From contig NZ_AP018227.1 of the NCBI RefSeq assembly GCF_002368095.1, positions 1,573,999-1,637,998 on the forward strand: a stretch of 64,000 bases of DNA, read 5' to 3'. Positions 1 to 9,245 of the stretch are shown here, one piece after another. Origin of the DNA: Calothrix parasitica NIES-267. Its GTDB lineage: Bacteria > Cyanobacteriota > Cyanobacteriia > Cyanobacteriales > Nostocaceae. Within the stretch, counting starts at the first letter, position 1, and each line of letters starts with the position of its first letter. The translations under genes were made by a program, and so were the position numbers. The notes under the pieces are model-generated. The model saw nothing but the letters and a program-made list of their open reading frames with translations, did not search any database and had not been told where the DNA came from.

Positions 1-531
1 GCAATATTGGCATTGTTGACGAAAAAATCTGCAAGTGGTTACGACCTAGCAAAACAGTTTAATGCTGACTTCGTTCACTTGTGGAAAGCTTCTCAACAAC
101 AGGTATACCGGGAATTAACCAAGTTAGAGGAGCAAGGCTTAGTTAGCTGTGAGATAGTACCGCGAGATGCCTTTTTGGATAAAAAACTTTGTTCGATTAC
201 AGATGCAGGTAAAAAATATCTGATGGAATGGATAAATAAACCCTCTCAACCGGCAATTTTGCGCGAAGATTTGATACTGAAAATGTTGGCTGGTGGACTC
301 GTTGAACCAAGGGTATTGCGAGAAGAACTAGAACGTCATCGCCGATTGCACTTGGATGCTTTAACAAAATTCCAAGGAATAGAAAAAAACTATTTAGATA
401 ATAAAAAATCTTTAACAGCAGAAAAAAAACTACAATATTTAGCCGTGCGTCGGGGTGTTTGTTACGAACAGGATTGGCTCAACTGGTGCGATGAAGCTTT
501 GGAAGCTATTGAGGAATTAGAAAAATTATAA
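1..531 (+). CDS. PadR-family transcriptional regulator (5' end outside window)
   Basis: Reading from base 1 gives AILALLTKKSASGYDLAKQF, the start of a PadR winged helix. The true start lies upstream of the window, and the TTG at position 7 is only an internal codon. The N-terminal winged helix (SGYDLAKQF, then QQQVYRELTKLEEQGLV) is followed by an alpha-helical C-terminal half of the Vir_act_alpha_C type that forms the dimer. PadR proteins usually repress a nearby gene, often for phenolic acid or multidrug response. It lies 44 bp upstream of an AraC regulator on the same strand and may be co-transcribed with it. The effector is not visible from sequence. Confidence 0.85.
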   Translation, partial: AILALLTKKSASGYDLAKQFNADFVHLWKASQQQVYRELTKLEEQGLVSCEIVPRDAFLDKKLCSITDAGKKYLMEWINKPSQPAILREDLILKMLAGGLVEPRVLREELERHRRLHLDALTKFQGIEKNYLDNKKSLTAEKKLQYLAVRRGVCYEQDWLNWCDEALEAIEELEKL

Positions 532-575
532 TTTACGTTAAGCTTTATAAAGAAGCATTTTGATGGGGAAATATC

Positions 576-1439
576 GTGTCAAACATAAAAGAAGCTCGGG
601 AAACTCAACTTCCTTCTTTGATAAAAAAAGCTTCTTGGAATGGTATTAATGTCGAATATGGTTTGTTAGATGCTGTGGGTGAGTTTGATTTTGCGATGCC
701 CAAAAATGCTATCAGTATCGCTTTTGCTCCTCATGATGAAGTCACTTGGTCGGTTGATGGGGGTTCTAGTAAGACGACTCGATTACCTGCTGGAAGCGCA
801 TTTATTTATGGAAACCGCGATTTTGTCTGGCACAAACGGGAAAGACACAGCGAATATATCAACATCATGCTCGAACCTGGGTTTTTAGAGCAAGTCGCTT
901 CAGAAAATGGTATATCTACTCCCGTTGAAATCCAGCATAAAGTTATTTTTCTCGACTCTACGATTCTTCAAGTTGGACAATTGATGAAATCAGAAATTCT
1001 TAACGGTGGAGTAGCGGGAGAACTTTATACAGAATCACTGCGTAATTTACTGACGGTTCACCTGCTGCGAAACTATACGCAAACCTCAGAAAAACAGGAA
1101 TTATCAGATGGTGCGCTTGATAGCTTGAAGTTGCAGCAAGTAAAAGATTTTATCGAAGATAATTTAGCAGAAAGTCTGACAATAGCCGATATTGCTGCGG
1201 TAGTGCATATGAGTCAGTTTCATTTTGCTCGCGTTTTTAAAGCCGCAATTGGTGAATCTCCCCATCGCTATGTGACGCAAAGAAGGATGGAAAGAGCCAA
1301 GATTTTATTAGAGGTAACTAAATTCCCGGTAGTAGAAATAGCTTATCGTGTGGGTTTTAATAATCCCAGTCATTTTACTTCGCAGTTTCGCAAATATATG
1401 GGGATGACTCCGAAGAAGTATCGGGACGGTCAGATTTGA
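576..1439 (+). CDS. AraC-family transcriptional regulator
   Basis: This is a 287-residue regulator starting at GTG. The N-terminal ~170 residues form a cupin-like effector or dimer domain. The C-terminal ~100 residues are a typical double helix-turn-helix (SLTIADIAAVVHMSQFHFAR, then VVEIAYRVGFNNPSHFTSQF) ending in the family signature MGMTPKKYR. It follows the PadR gene by 44 bp on the same strand. Neither the target nor the ligand can be read from the sequence; the nearest downstream gene is on the other strand. Confidence 0.88.
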   Translation: MSNIKEARETQLPSLIKKASWNGINVEYGLLDAVGEFDFAMPKNAISIAFAPHDEVTWSVDGGSSKTTRLPAGSAFIYGNRDFVWHKRERHSEYINIMLEPGFLEQVASENGISTPVEIQHKVIFLDSTILQVGQLMKSEILNGGVAGELYTESLRNLLTVHLLRNYTQTSEKQELSDGALDSLKLQQVKDFIEDNLAESLTIADIAAVVHMSQFHFARVFKAAIGESPHRYVTQRRMERAKILLEVTKFPVVEIAYRVGFNNPSHFTSQFRKYMGMTPKKYRDGQI

Positions 1440-1591
1440 TTGGTGATGGGTGATTGGTTATTTTCTATGCTTTGCTAATAGAAACATTGAAGTAAATTTA
1501 GAGTATTTGTAGGCTGGATTGAAGAACGTTAGCGTAGCGTGTCCGAAGGATATAACCCAACATGCTGTTAGGTTTCACTATGTTACTTAAT

Positions 1592-2458
1592 CTAATTGTA
1601 GGAAAGAATTTCTAACATCATTGTCTCAATTTCAGGCAATATTTCTTGAAGATAATCATGCTCCCTACTTTTATATTGCATTAGTTTAAAATCGGCTTCA
1701 ATTTTGTGCAGAAAATCTGTAACTTTTTCAGGTTGACGAGCATCTATGACATACCAGTATATAGTTTTTAGTAATGAGTATAGTTCGGCTCGATGTTGAA
1801 ATTGATAAAGTGACAAATTACAGAATCTTGTTTCCGGGGTATTAGCAAAGATACAGGCTGTGACTCTACTGAAAACAGTTTTCAAATTGATATCTACATT
1901 GAATTCAGCCGCTAGAACGAAATGAGTTACTAAACAATAACCTTGCAAATTTCTTTGATAGGATACTACATTTTCAGCCATACCTGATGTTCCTTGTGCG
2001 ATGTATGCTCTAGCTTGTTCTCCAGAACATCCGCGCAGCTGCTTACCTAACTTATCAATGTATAAACCATCTTTATCTCTAAAAGCCATACGACTCCCAA
2101 ATATCGAGCCGTAATCACGCTCTATCCTTCCCAAGGATAATTTATTACAATAATGACTTTGATCGCTGATTAAGATTTTGAAGTGAAACTTATTATTTTC
2201 CCCATCAAAAAATATCGAAGTGTTTTCTAAGAAAAATAAATTAAAATCTGAAAATAAACCTTCCGCAAATTCATGATGAGAAAATCCAGCCATATATGTA
2301 ATGAAATTACTTTCAGCCTCAGAGAATTCTCCTCTACATAAAAGCACCTCCCTAAGTAACTCGATAGTTGGTTTTCTACATTGATTAACTAGTTCTGTAA
2401 ATTTTTGATGCATAGTCCTATACCTAAATATTGTAGTTTTCGATTGAGTCCAAAACAT
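1592..2458 (-). CDS. Hypothetical protein, 288 aa
   Basis: I do not recognise this protein. It is soluble, with no signal peptide or membrane segment, and has several paired aromatic and cysteine residues (for example LRGCSGEQARAYIAQGTSG in the middle). Two starts are possible: the first Met at 2458, preceded by a GGTGAAG-like site, or Met16 at 2413, preceded by an AGG. It lies directly downstream of the ankyrin gene on the same strand, separated by 73 bp containing a 24-bp palindrome, so it may have its own promoter or be attenuated from the ankyrin gene. Confidence 0.6.
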   Translation of the reverse strand: MFWTQSKTTIFRYRTMHQKFTELVNQCRKPTIELLREVLLCRGEFSEAESNFITYMAGFSHHEFAEGLFSDFNLFFLENTSIFFDGENNKFHFKILISDQSHYCNKLSLGRIERDYGSIFGSRMAFRDKDGLYIDKLGKQLRGCSGEQARAYIAQGTSGMAENVVSYQRNLQGYCLVTHFVLAAEFNVDINLKTVFSRVTACIFANTPETRFCNLSLYQFQHRAELYSLLKTIYWYVIDARQPEKVTDFLHKIEADFKLMQYKSREHDYLQEILPEIETMMLEILSYN

Positions 2459-2489
2459 CCAAAAACTTCACCCTGACAGAGACAGACAT

Positions 2490-2513
2490 CCCTTTCCAAA
2501 ATATTGGAAAGGG
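2490..2513 (-). terminator. Perfect palindrome after the ankyrin gene
   Basis: CCCTTTCCAA and TTGGAAAGGG form a perfect 10-bp stem around a 4-base loop, just after the stop codon of the ankyrin gene. There is no clear T-run on the minus strand, so it may be a weak or factor-assisted terminator, or an RNA-stabilising hairpin. Confidence 0.45.
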
Positions 2514-2531
2514 AAACATACTGAGTCACAG

Positions 2532-4034
2532 TTAATCTTTTTGACGACTCAAAAGCTCAATAATCGCTGCATAGTCTCTATCTTCATAATTTCCTTCAGC
2601 TTTTCCCCGTCGAGCATAATCTAAAGCATCATCAAATTCTTCGTCGAAGGTATGTTGAAATGGATTCGCTCCCGCAGCTAAAAGTCGCTCTACTACCGCG
2701 AAGTGTCCTTGATAAGCTGCATCTGCGATTGGAGTACATCCAGTTTTCCAACCTAAATTAACATCTGCACCTGCTTCAATCAAGAAATTAACAATCTCTA
2801 AATTACCTGTTGCTGAAGCTTCAACTAATGCGCTACCGTCACTGTAATTTACGTTTGCACCTGCCTGCAACAGTTCTTTCATTTTATCTAAATCCTCTTC
2901 ACCGACTGCTTCTACTAAAGCAATATCATTCAAACCTTCCTCGGAAGCACCAGCTTGACGCAACAATTGCTGTACCGTCCAATCCGCTAACATCATGGCT
3001 GTATTCCCTTCGTTGTCTCGGATGTTAACATCAGCACCCGCTTCAATTAATGCTTTTACAGCATCAGCGTTATTACAAGCTACAATCATGGCAGTTTCAC
3101 CGTTTTCGTTGCGTGCGTTGGGATTAGCTCCCCGACTGACAAGAAACTTGATTACTTCAGCCCGATTAGTAGCAAAAAAGCTGCTAGCAATGCACATTAA
3201 AGCAGTTGTACCTTCTTCAAATTCTTCTTCGCTACCAAGATTGGGGTCTGCTCCCGCATCGAGCAATGCTTCTATTACGTTTTTGTGTCCGTACATTGCA
3301 GCTAGCATCAGCGGACTTTTACCACATTCGGTGATTGCGTTTGCGTCTGCACCTTCTGCGATTAATTGTTGAACTTTGGCTAATTTACCGTACATTGCTG
3401 CATCACCGAGTTTTTCTAGTGGAGATACTTCTTCGTCATCGTCCCCATCATTATCATCTTCCATCATCTGAGCCATACCAGCCGAAGCAAGTCCGCTGGT
3501 AAACTGGACTAAACCATGTCCAAAATTGGCTTCTTGACGGATTGTGTATTCATCCACCATTTGAGCAATTGTCAATAAATCGTCAAACATCGATAGCGCT
3601 TCACCACAACGTTTTTCAAAATCTTTAACGTAAGCTAAATGCTGTGTTAAAAGTTCAGGAACACTTAAACCCGGTAAGGAAACGCGAAATAATCCCTGCT
3701 GTTCGTAAGCATTTTGAATCACTTTTACCGTGGTGGTTGTTAAGTAACTATTATCGGTAAATCTACAGACGCAATCGATTCCCTGCAAACCAGATTCTTG
3801 GGACATCACAGAAATAGCGGTGCGTTTATCCCGGCTCACGTATGCAAAAATTTCTATCTGGGGGAATCGCGAGCAAGTCAGCTTTCCCAGATAAACAATA
3901 CCTTGATTTGCTAGCAATTGTCCGACTTCAAGAATGCTGGGGTGAACATTTTCTGGTAGAGTTTCATATTCTGTACCAAAGTAATTTCCAGCTTGTCCGC
4001 TATAAAGCAAAGGAATCGATTGGTCTGTGTTCAT
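2532..4034 (-). CDS. Ankyrin-repeat protein
   Basis: The reading frame extends to a TTG at 4124, but the ATG at 4034 (MNTDQSIPLLYSG) is the better start, giving 500 residues. The first ~190 residues are a globular domain I do not recognise. A very acidic linker (EDDNDGDDDEEVSP) follows, then about eight ankyrin repeats to the C-terminus with the usual TPLMLAA.GH..V...LL.AGADPN pattern. Ankyrin arrays mediate protein-protein contacts; no catalytic motif is visible. One repeat contains an acidic insert (EEEFEEG). It may be transcribed together with the hypothetical gene downstream. Confidence 0.85.
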   Translation of the reverse strand: MNTDQSIPLLYSGQAGNYFGTEYETLPENVHPSILEVGQLLANQGIVYLGKLTCSRFPQIEIFAYVSRDKRTAISVMSQESGLQGIDCVCRFTDNSYLTTTTVKVIQNAYEQQGLFRVSLPGLSVPELLTQHLAYVKDFEKRCGEALSMFDDLLTIAQMVDEYTIRQEANFGHGLVQFTSGLASAGMAQMMEDDNDGDDDEEVSPLEKLGDAAMYGKLAKVQQLIAEGADANAITECGKSPLMLAAMYGHKNVIEALLDAGADPNLGSEEEFEEGTTALMCIASSFFATNRAEVIKFLVSRGANPNARNENGETAMIVACNNADAVKALIEAGADVNIRDNEGNTAMMLADWTVQQLLRQAGASEEGLNDIALVEAVGEEDLDKMKELLQAGANVNYSDGSALVEASATGNLEIVNFLIEAGADVNLGWKTGCTPIADAAYQGHFAVVERLLAAGANPFQHTFDEEFDDALDYARRGKAEGNYEDRDYAAIIELLSRQKD

Positions 4035-4409
4035 AGAATTAAAAATAGGGCTTAAACGGAATCTTGTCTTAGAATACCCGGAACATATCGACAAATTCAC
4101 ATAGACATAATCGTGAATTTTCAACCGAATTTATCTACAGGTTTGTAGCAAGAACCTTTATTCTAACAGAATGGTAATTTAATTCCTTAGCGCTTCAGCA
4201 ACGCCAATTATCTGATGCTTGAATTATAAATTTCCTATTCTTCCTTATCCAAAAACAATAATGTAGTCATGGTCATTTTTTACCACAACTACATTATTTA
4301 AAGGAATCTATTCAGGAATCTATTTTTGAGTGTTTCTAACAGTTTCTACAACTCTTAATTCCATAAAGGAAAAGGAAAATTAGTTAGGTTAGAAACAGTT
4401 AGCAATCAA

Positions 4410-4844
4410 TTAATACATTTGTGGAAGAGGAGCGTTATTAGATGCAATATTAGGTGTATAGTAGCGTAAGCTGCCATCCATATTGTCAATTCCGTTCAAA
4501 GCTATTGCTGTATTTCTAAATTCACCATTTCTGGTTCTACAAGTAGCTCGAAGTACATTTCCTCTAACAGATGCATTAGTACAGGTCTGGTAGAAACTAC
4601 TAATTCTATTAGGATTTGTTGCTACAAGTCTGCCATCAATATTTTCAATTCCTCTTAAACGAAGATTTGTATAAACTTCGCGTCCATCTCTTGTCAAACA
4701 ATTCGCTTCCAGTACATCTTCAACAACATTCATATTTCTACAAGTATTTTGGTAAGTACTTGGAGCAGCATTTGCAGGAGCATTCATAGCTACACCTATG
4801 CAGGTAATTCCAAAACTAATTGCAGCAAATAAAGTACGTTTCAT
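4410..4844 (-). CDS. Secreted cyanovirin-N homology (CVNH) protein
   Basis: The ATG at 4844 has a GAGGAG ribosome site 8 bases upstream, so the TTG two codons earlier is probably not used. An N-terminal signal peptide ends near ANAAP. The mature ~115 residues are two repeated halves of the CVNH fold: STYQNTCRNMNVVEDVLEAN..GIENIDG and SFYQTCTNASVRGNVLRATC..GIDNMDG. Each half has a cysteine pair for a disulfide. CVNH proteins bind mannose-rich glycans, but binding residues cannot be confirmed by eye and many cyanobacterial members have no known ligand. It is probably periplasmic or extracellular. Confidence 0.85.
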   Translation of the reverse strand: MKRTLFAAISFGITCIGVAMNAPANAAPSTYQNTCRNMNVVEDVLEANCLTRDGREVYTNLRLRGIENIDGRLVATNPNRISSFYQTCTNASVRGNVLRATCRTRNGEFRNTAIALNGIDNMDGSLRYYTPNIASNNAPLPQMY

Positions 4845-5276
4845 TTTCAAGTCTCCTCAATACACTTAAAATTGTTTATTCAAAAAAACATTATTAACTT
4901 ATCAACAATTAAAGAAATTATATTTAATCTAAATATAGATTATTTTTTTCTTATTGATTTGGATAAGTTCTTATGAATTGAATCCCATGAATATATTTAT
5001 ACAAAAAAAGAATAATGCGTGACATGGGAAAATATACGTATTTTCATATTCATTTATCCTTTTTCTAATTAGTAATATTCCAATCAAAAATTCCCGAGCA
5101 GAAAATATAATATCAATGACTTGTGGAGACATAGCACTGCTACCTCTCCCGAAGTTCGCGGACGAAACTAGCCATTCCTGCATTGATACAACCAAACAAA
5201 TACAATAAATGGACTCAGCTGAAAACCGCTATATCTATAAAGATGCACCCAATTATTAGTCTGAAAGGGTTTAGTC
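4845..5276. other. Gap between CVNH and L,D-transpeptidase genes
   Basis: This is AT-rich sequence that should hold the promoter of the CVNH gene near its left edge. A 74-codon open frame on the minus strand (4971-5195) has no ribosome site and no recognisable domain, so I do not call it. No RNA gene or repeat was seen. Confidence 0.5.
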
Positions 5277-5939
5277 TTAAGGTTCTATTTTTACTACAGT
5301 CCCTATTTCGACTTTTCTAAAAAGTTCTATCACATCTTTATCATGCATTCTAATACAACCGTGAGAAGCTGCTCTCCCGATAGATTGCGGACGATTCGTT
5401 CCATGAAATCCTATCTGAGTTTTTCCATCTGTCCAGACACCAATCCATCTAGAACCTAAAGGGTTATAAATACCAGGTTGAATAACTACACCTGTTTTGA
5501 AATTAGTGAAAACTGGGTTTATTTCTTTAGAAAACACGTTAAAAGCACCTTGTGGGGTTTCGTAACCCGGTTTACCTACAGCTATCGGATAACTTTTAAC
5601 TAATGCATTCCCACGATACACCCGTACTTGTCTTGCTCCAAGCTTTACAACTAAATGAACTTCCTGTGAAATTGGCTGATTAGGAATCTGATACTCTCTA
5701 GGAGACCATTGACGATTGTTTGTCGTCCCCTTCAAAATAACTCGCCAATTTCTATCACTAGTATTTTCGTATCTAGGTGCTTGCTTCTCCAGAACTATTC
5801 CTGGACTAAGGAATTGTTCATCTGTATCAGCAAAAGCTGGTTGAGCATTTATGAAGTTAGCTCCACTAGCACCAATTACTAAGCTTCCTATAGCCAATAC
5901 TTTGCTTTTTAAAGAATTAAAATTAATACTGTTTTTCAT
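5277..5939 (-). CDS. L,D-transpeptidase (YkuD domain), exported
   Basis: The ATG at 5939 is preferred over a TTG seven codons upstream and gives about 220 residues. A signal peptide (LAIGSLVIGASGANFINAQPAFA region) is followed by a short linker and a YkuD domain. The catalytic signature HGTN.....GRAASHGCIRM is intact, with the nucleophile at about Cys195. Such enzymes make 3-3 crosslinks in peptidoglycan or anchor proteins to it in the periplasm. The gene stands alone, and the promoter should lie in 5940-6096. Confidence 0.9.
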   Translation of the reverse strand: MKNSINFNSLKSKVLAIGSLVIGASGANFINAQPAFADTDEQFLSPGIVLEKQAPRYENTSDRNWRVILKGTTNNRQWSPREYQIPNQPISQEVHLVVKLGARQVRVYRGNALVKSYPIAVGKPGYETPQGAFNVFSKEINPVFTNFKTGVVIQPGIYNPLGSRWIGVWTDGKTQIGFHGTNRPQSIGRAASHGCIRMHDKDVIELFRKVEIGTVVKIEP

Positions 5940-6096
5940 AATAAAATTTTTACTAATCAATACTAAAAAACATTAAACAAGTAGGTATATTCTGATTTTT
6001 TAGCACTAAAAGAATAAAAAAAGGCTCGGTAATAATAACTATTTATGTACTTGTGTTTAAATAAAAAATACTTTTAGTTTAAAAAGCTTCAATCAA

Positions 6097-6312
6097 ATGA
6101 ACGAACGACGACCAAGAAGCAGCAACCCCAGAGAAAACCCTTGCCATATCTGCGGCTATCAAGAATTTTCCTGGGGGGATAGTGTAGGTGGTCAGAGAGG
6201 TCCTGTTTATTTCCGTCCCGAAGGAGGTTGGCCCGGAAGTGGTCAACAACTTTATACTCGTAAATGCGCGAAGTGCGGGAATGTACAGTTTTTCGCTGAT
6301 GTGAATAATTGA
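6097..6312 (+). CDS. Small zinc-ribbon-like protein, 71 aa
   Basis: This short basic protein has two cysteine pairs, CHICG near residue 17 and CAKCG near residue 57, typical of a zinc ribbon or zinc-stabilised fold. A glycine-rich middle (GDSVGGQRGPVYFRPEGGW) separates them. The start is an ATG. I know no function; small proteins with this layout are common in Nostocales. It is divergent from the L,D-transpeptidase gene. Confidence 0.65.
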   Translation: MNERRPRSSNPRENPCHICGYQEFSWGDSVGGQRGPVYFRPEGGWPGSGQQLYTRKCAKCGNVQFFADVNN

Positions 6313-6629
6313 ATCTACAAAGGTTGAATTGGTTTTGCTATTTAAATCCCAGAGGATGTTTTAAAAGTATCTGGTGCTTATTACCACACACCAGGGGTTT
6401 ACTCTACTACACAGATAAACTTTCTCTCTGGGAGACGCTACGGTCTTCGTCGCGAGAAGATAGTCTTAGACCGCTAGTTTTAGTTTTGGGGAAACCGAGA
6501 CTCTTCTTGCTCCCCTTAACAAGGAGATGGGGAGGGGATTAATATCGCATCTTTACAAACTATTCCGATTGCGGAATAAAGGTAATCTATTAATTGTTCT
6601 CATCGATAAAAAGCCAAGGAATTAATCCA
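6313..6629. repeat. Repeat-derived intergenic sequence
   Basis: It contains fragments of two repeat families seen elsewhere in the window: a GGGAGACGCTACGG...GCGAGAAG palindromic element (about 6430-6460) and a CCCCTTAACAAGGAGATGGG element (about 6513-6538). A short palindrome ATTCCGATTGCGGAAT (about 6562-6578) could end transcription of the zinc-ribbon gene. The open frame across it (6309-6542) is repeat sequence and not a gene. Confidence 0.6.
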
Positions 6630-7331
6630 ATGAGTAAACCAGTTTGTGTAGTAGTTGGTGTTGGAGCGGGTAACGGTGAATCTTTTTCTCGTAAGTTTGC
6701 TGCTGAGGGCTATCAAGTAGCAATATTGGCTAGAAATATCGATTATTTACAGAAATTAAGTCAGGAAATACCAGATTCTAAAGCATATCAATACGACGTT
6801 ACGGAGATTGCTAAAGCAGAAGAGGTATTTAGTAAAATTGAATCGGAAATGGGTAAGATATCAGTTTTAGTTTATAATGCCGGTGCTGGTGCTTTTGCTA
6901 ATATCGAGGATTCGACTGTCGAAGATTTTCAACGTGCTTGGGAAGTAAACAGTAGAGGTTTATTTGCTGTAGCTAAACAGGTTATTCCCCAAATGCGTAA
7001 AGTTGACGGAGGAAATATTGTAATCATTGGAGCCACTGCTTCCGTCAAAGGTGGTGCTAATTTTACTCCCTTTGCTTCAGCAAAAGCCGCTCAAAGGAGT
7101 TTAGCACAATCTATGGCGAGATATTTAGACCCGCAGAAGATTCACGTTTCTTATATTATTGTTGACGGTGTAATTGATTCAGAAAAAACTCGTCAATGGA
7201 TGCCAGATAAATCAGAAGATTACTTTATGAAATCCGATGAAATTGCTGATTCGGTATTCTTTTTAACTCAACAAAAATCTTCAGCCTGGACTTTTGAATT
7301 AGATTTACGACCGTTTGGGGAAAAGTGGTAA
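6630..7331 (+). CDS. Short-chain dehydrogenase/reductase (Phe in place of catalytic Tyr)
   Basis: The ATG at 6630 has AAGGA nine bases upstream, so the in-frame TTG at 6594 is not used. The 233-residue Rossmann protein has the cofactor loop GVGAGNGESF and the NAG motif (YNAGAGAF). The position of the catalytic YxxxK reads FASAK, so Tyr is replaced by Phe. I recall a subgroup of SDRs with FAxAK and a downstream VIDG, matched here by YIIVDGVID, so this is probably a subgroup feature and not decay. The stop codon lies inside the first unit of a heptamer array. Confidence 0.8.
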   Translation: MSKPVCVVVGVGAGNGESFSRKFAAEGYQVAILARNIDYLQKLSQEIPDSKAYQYDVTEIAKAEEVFSKIESEMGKISVLVYNAGAGAFANIEDSTVEDFQRAWEVNSRGLFAVAKQVIPQMRKVDGGNIVIIGATASVKGGANFTPFASAKAAQRSLAQSMARYLDPQKIHVSYIIVDGVIDSEKTRQWMPDKSEDYFMKSDEIADSVFFLTQQKSSAWTFELDLRPFGEKW

Positions 7332-7382
7332 TTGGTAATTGGTAATTGGTAATTGGTAATTGGTAATTGGTAATTGGTAATT
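7327..7382. repeat. STRR array, eight perfect copies of GGTAATT
   Basis: Eight perfect tandem copies of the 7-mer GGTAATT start in the last codons of the SDR gene and supply its TAA stop. Short tandemly repeated repetitive sequences of 7 bp are characteristic of heterocystous cyanobacteria. Confidence 0.95.
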
Positions 7383-7506
7383 GGGAAGAAAAGATAATTT
7401 CAAGTTTTAACTTGAATCACTTCTAACTGTTCCCTATTCCCTTTTTTCTTATTTCCCCAGCATACTAAATACGGGTAAGCCTTAAATAATTCGTAATTCG
7501 TAATAT

Positions 7507-7538
7507 GTCCCTCCGGGACACGCTGCGCTAACGTAATT
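7507..7538. repeat. Small palindromic element inside a TAATTCG heptamer tract
   Basis: A short palindromic sequence (ATGTCCCTCCGGGACACGCT, then GCGCTAACG) interrupts copies of AATTCGT. Related sequence occurs near 1528, 22858 and 43297, so this is a dispersed element that appears to insert into other repeats. Confidence 0.6.
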
Positions 7539-7757
7539 CGTAATTACGTTTTGTAATGGGGATTTAGACCCAGCCCTTTCAACGCGAACAGATGAACTAT
7601 TGAAGTAAAGACTGAAACCCGCTCCCAGTATAGGTTATTAATGATGAATTCAAGGTATTCTGGGCAATAGCAATATGATTACCAGGGTGTTTGAGAATGT
7701 TGTCCTCTATTTTTGAGCGATTTATAAAAGAAAGTCCAGTAAGCGTCAGTACGGCAA

Positions 7758-9059
7758 GTGTTGATGTCGCATATATTTGAGCCGGAGCGTATGGACAGAT
7801 TATTTACAAAGTATGCTCAAGTGCAGTATCAACAAGACTTACTATTTTCTTCTCAAGTAGATTTAATGAGTTTAGTAGTATGTGGAATCCAGAAATCAGT
7901 TCACGCAGCTTATAAAGCAAAGGCGCAAAAAAATAGCGTAAGTACAACAGCGTTGTATAACAAGCTTTGTGGTGTAGAGTTAAATGTAAGTCAAGCACTA
8001 GTAAGAGAAACAGCAGAAGACTTAAGAGAATTAGTAAAATTATTGGGTGGAGAGCAGAAAAAGATACTACCAGGTTATTGCATAAAAGTAGTGGATGGAA
8101 CTTGTTTAAAAGGAACAGATCATAGATTAAAAGCAATCCGAAATATGGCGGCATCCGCTTTACCAGGAAAAGCAATAGTGGTACTCGACCAAAGCTCCAA
8201 ATTAATTACAGATGTTGTACTAATTGAAGACGGTCATGCACAAGAGCGTTCAGAGTTTGATTCAGTATTAAATAAAGTTTCAGCGCAAGACTTATGGTGT
8301 GGTGATAGAAATTTTTGTACATTAAAATTTTTATTTACGATTCAAAACAAAAAAGCATTCTTCGCAATCAGACAGCATAGAGCAATGGGATTTAAAGAAT
8401 TAGAAGAATTGAAACCAGCAGGTTCAACAGAAACGGGAGAATTATTTGAACAAGAAGTAGAAGTAAATTATGAAGGAGAAAGTTTAATATTAAGACGCAT
8501 TGTATTAAAGTTATTTGTTCCGACCCGAGATAAGGAATGGAAGATAGCAATCTTTAGCAATCTACCGAAAATTGTATCAGCAGTGAAGATAGCTGAAATA
8601 TATCGAAATAGATGGACTATAGAGAGCTTATTTCAAACAGTAACTCAAAATTTTAATGGAGAAATTCAGACTTTAGCTTATCCAAAAGCAGCTTTATTCT
8701 CATTTTCCATGGCATTAGTTACTTATAATATACTTACAACTTTAAGAGCTGCTTTAGGAGGTGTACATGGAATAGAAAAAATTGAAGCAGGCTTATCTAA
8801 TTTTTATTTAGTTGATGAGATTCAGGGCACATATAGAGGGATGATGATTGCAATCCATGCTTCTGAGTGGGAGATATTCCAAACTTTTTCACAAGAAAAA
8901 ATTGTACAACTTCTACGACAATTATCAACTGGTGTTAATCTCAAACAGTTTTTAAAAGCAACTAGAGGAGCAAAAAAACCGAAAGTTCCAATAATTTATG
9001 ATAGTAAAAAAGGTCATGTTTCAACGAAGAGACTTTTACACAATTACAATCATTCATAG
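7758..9059 (+). CDS. IS4-family transposase, N-terminus apparently frameshifted
   Basis: This DDE transposase has Asp in VVDGTCLKG, Asp in LWCGDRNFC and Glu in the YREK-like motif YRNRWTIESLFQ. The frame opens with GTG/TTG/ATG codons at 7758-7764 and FEPERMDRLF follows. Upstream, 7697-7757 reads MLSSIFERFIKESPVSVSTAS in another frame. That resembles the usual IS4 N-terminus, so a one-base shift near 7755-7765 has probably removed about 20 residues. The DDE core is intact. Activity is uncertain. Confidence 0.85.
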   Translation: MLMSHIFEPERMDRLFTKYAQVQYQQDLLFSSQVDLMSLVVCGIQKSVHAAYKAKAQKNSVSTTALYNKLCGVELNVSQALVRETAEDLRELVKLLGGEQKKILPGYCIKVVDGTCLKGTDHRLKAIRNMAASALPGKAIVVLDQSSKLITDVVLIEDGHAQERSEFDSVLNKVSAQDLWCGDRNFCTLKFLFTIQNKKAFFAIRQHRAMGFKELEELKPAGSTETGELFEQEVEVNYEGESLILRRIVLKLFVPTRDKEWKIAIFSNLPKIVSAVKIAEIYRNRWTIESLFQTVTQNFNGEIQTLAYPKAALFSFSMALVTYNILTTLRAALGGVHGIEKIEAGLSNFYLVDEIQGTYRGMMIAIHASEWEIFQTFSQEKIVQLLRQLSTGVNLKQFLKATRGAKKPKVPIIYDSKKGHVSTKRLLHNYNHS

Positions 9060-9245
9060 AAATACAATTTATTGCGATTAATAAACTAGTTTACCTAGTA
9101 AACCAAACTGGTATAAATAGATATCTTTTATTGTTTATTTTTTATTGAAAATCATTATTTTAGCTTCTTCTAATTTAGGATTATATTAATAAATGCATAT
9201 AGAATTTTCTGCTCAAGCAGATTACTTTTCAATAACTACAAAGTT

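Noticed and set aside
4971-5195. 74-codon frame on the minus strand
   Set aside because: No ribosome site, no domain, and composition like the surrounding gap.
6309-6542. 77-codon frame on the plus strand
   Set aside because: It translates dispersed repeat sequence and overlaps the zinc-ribbon stop.
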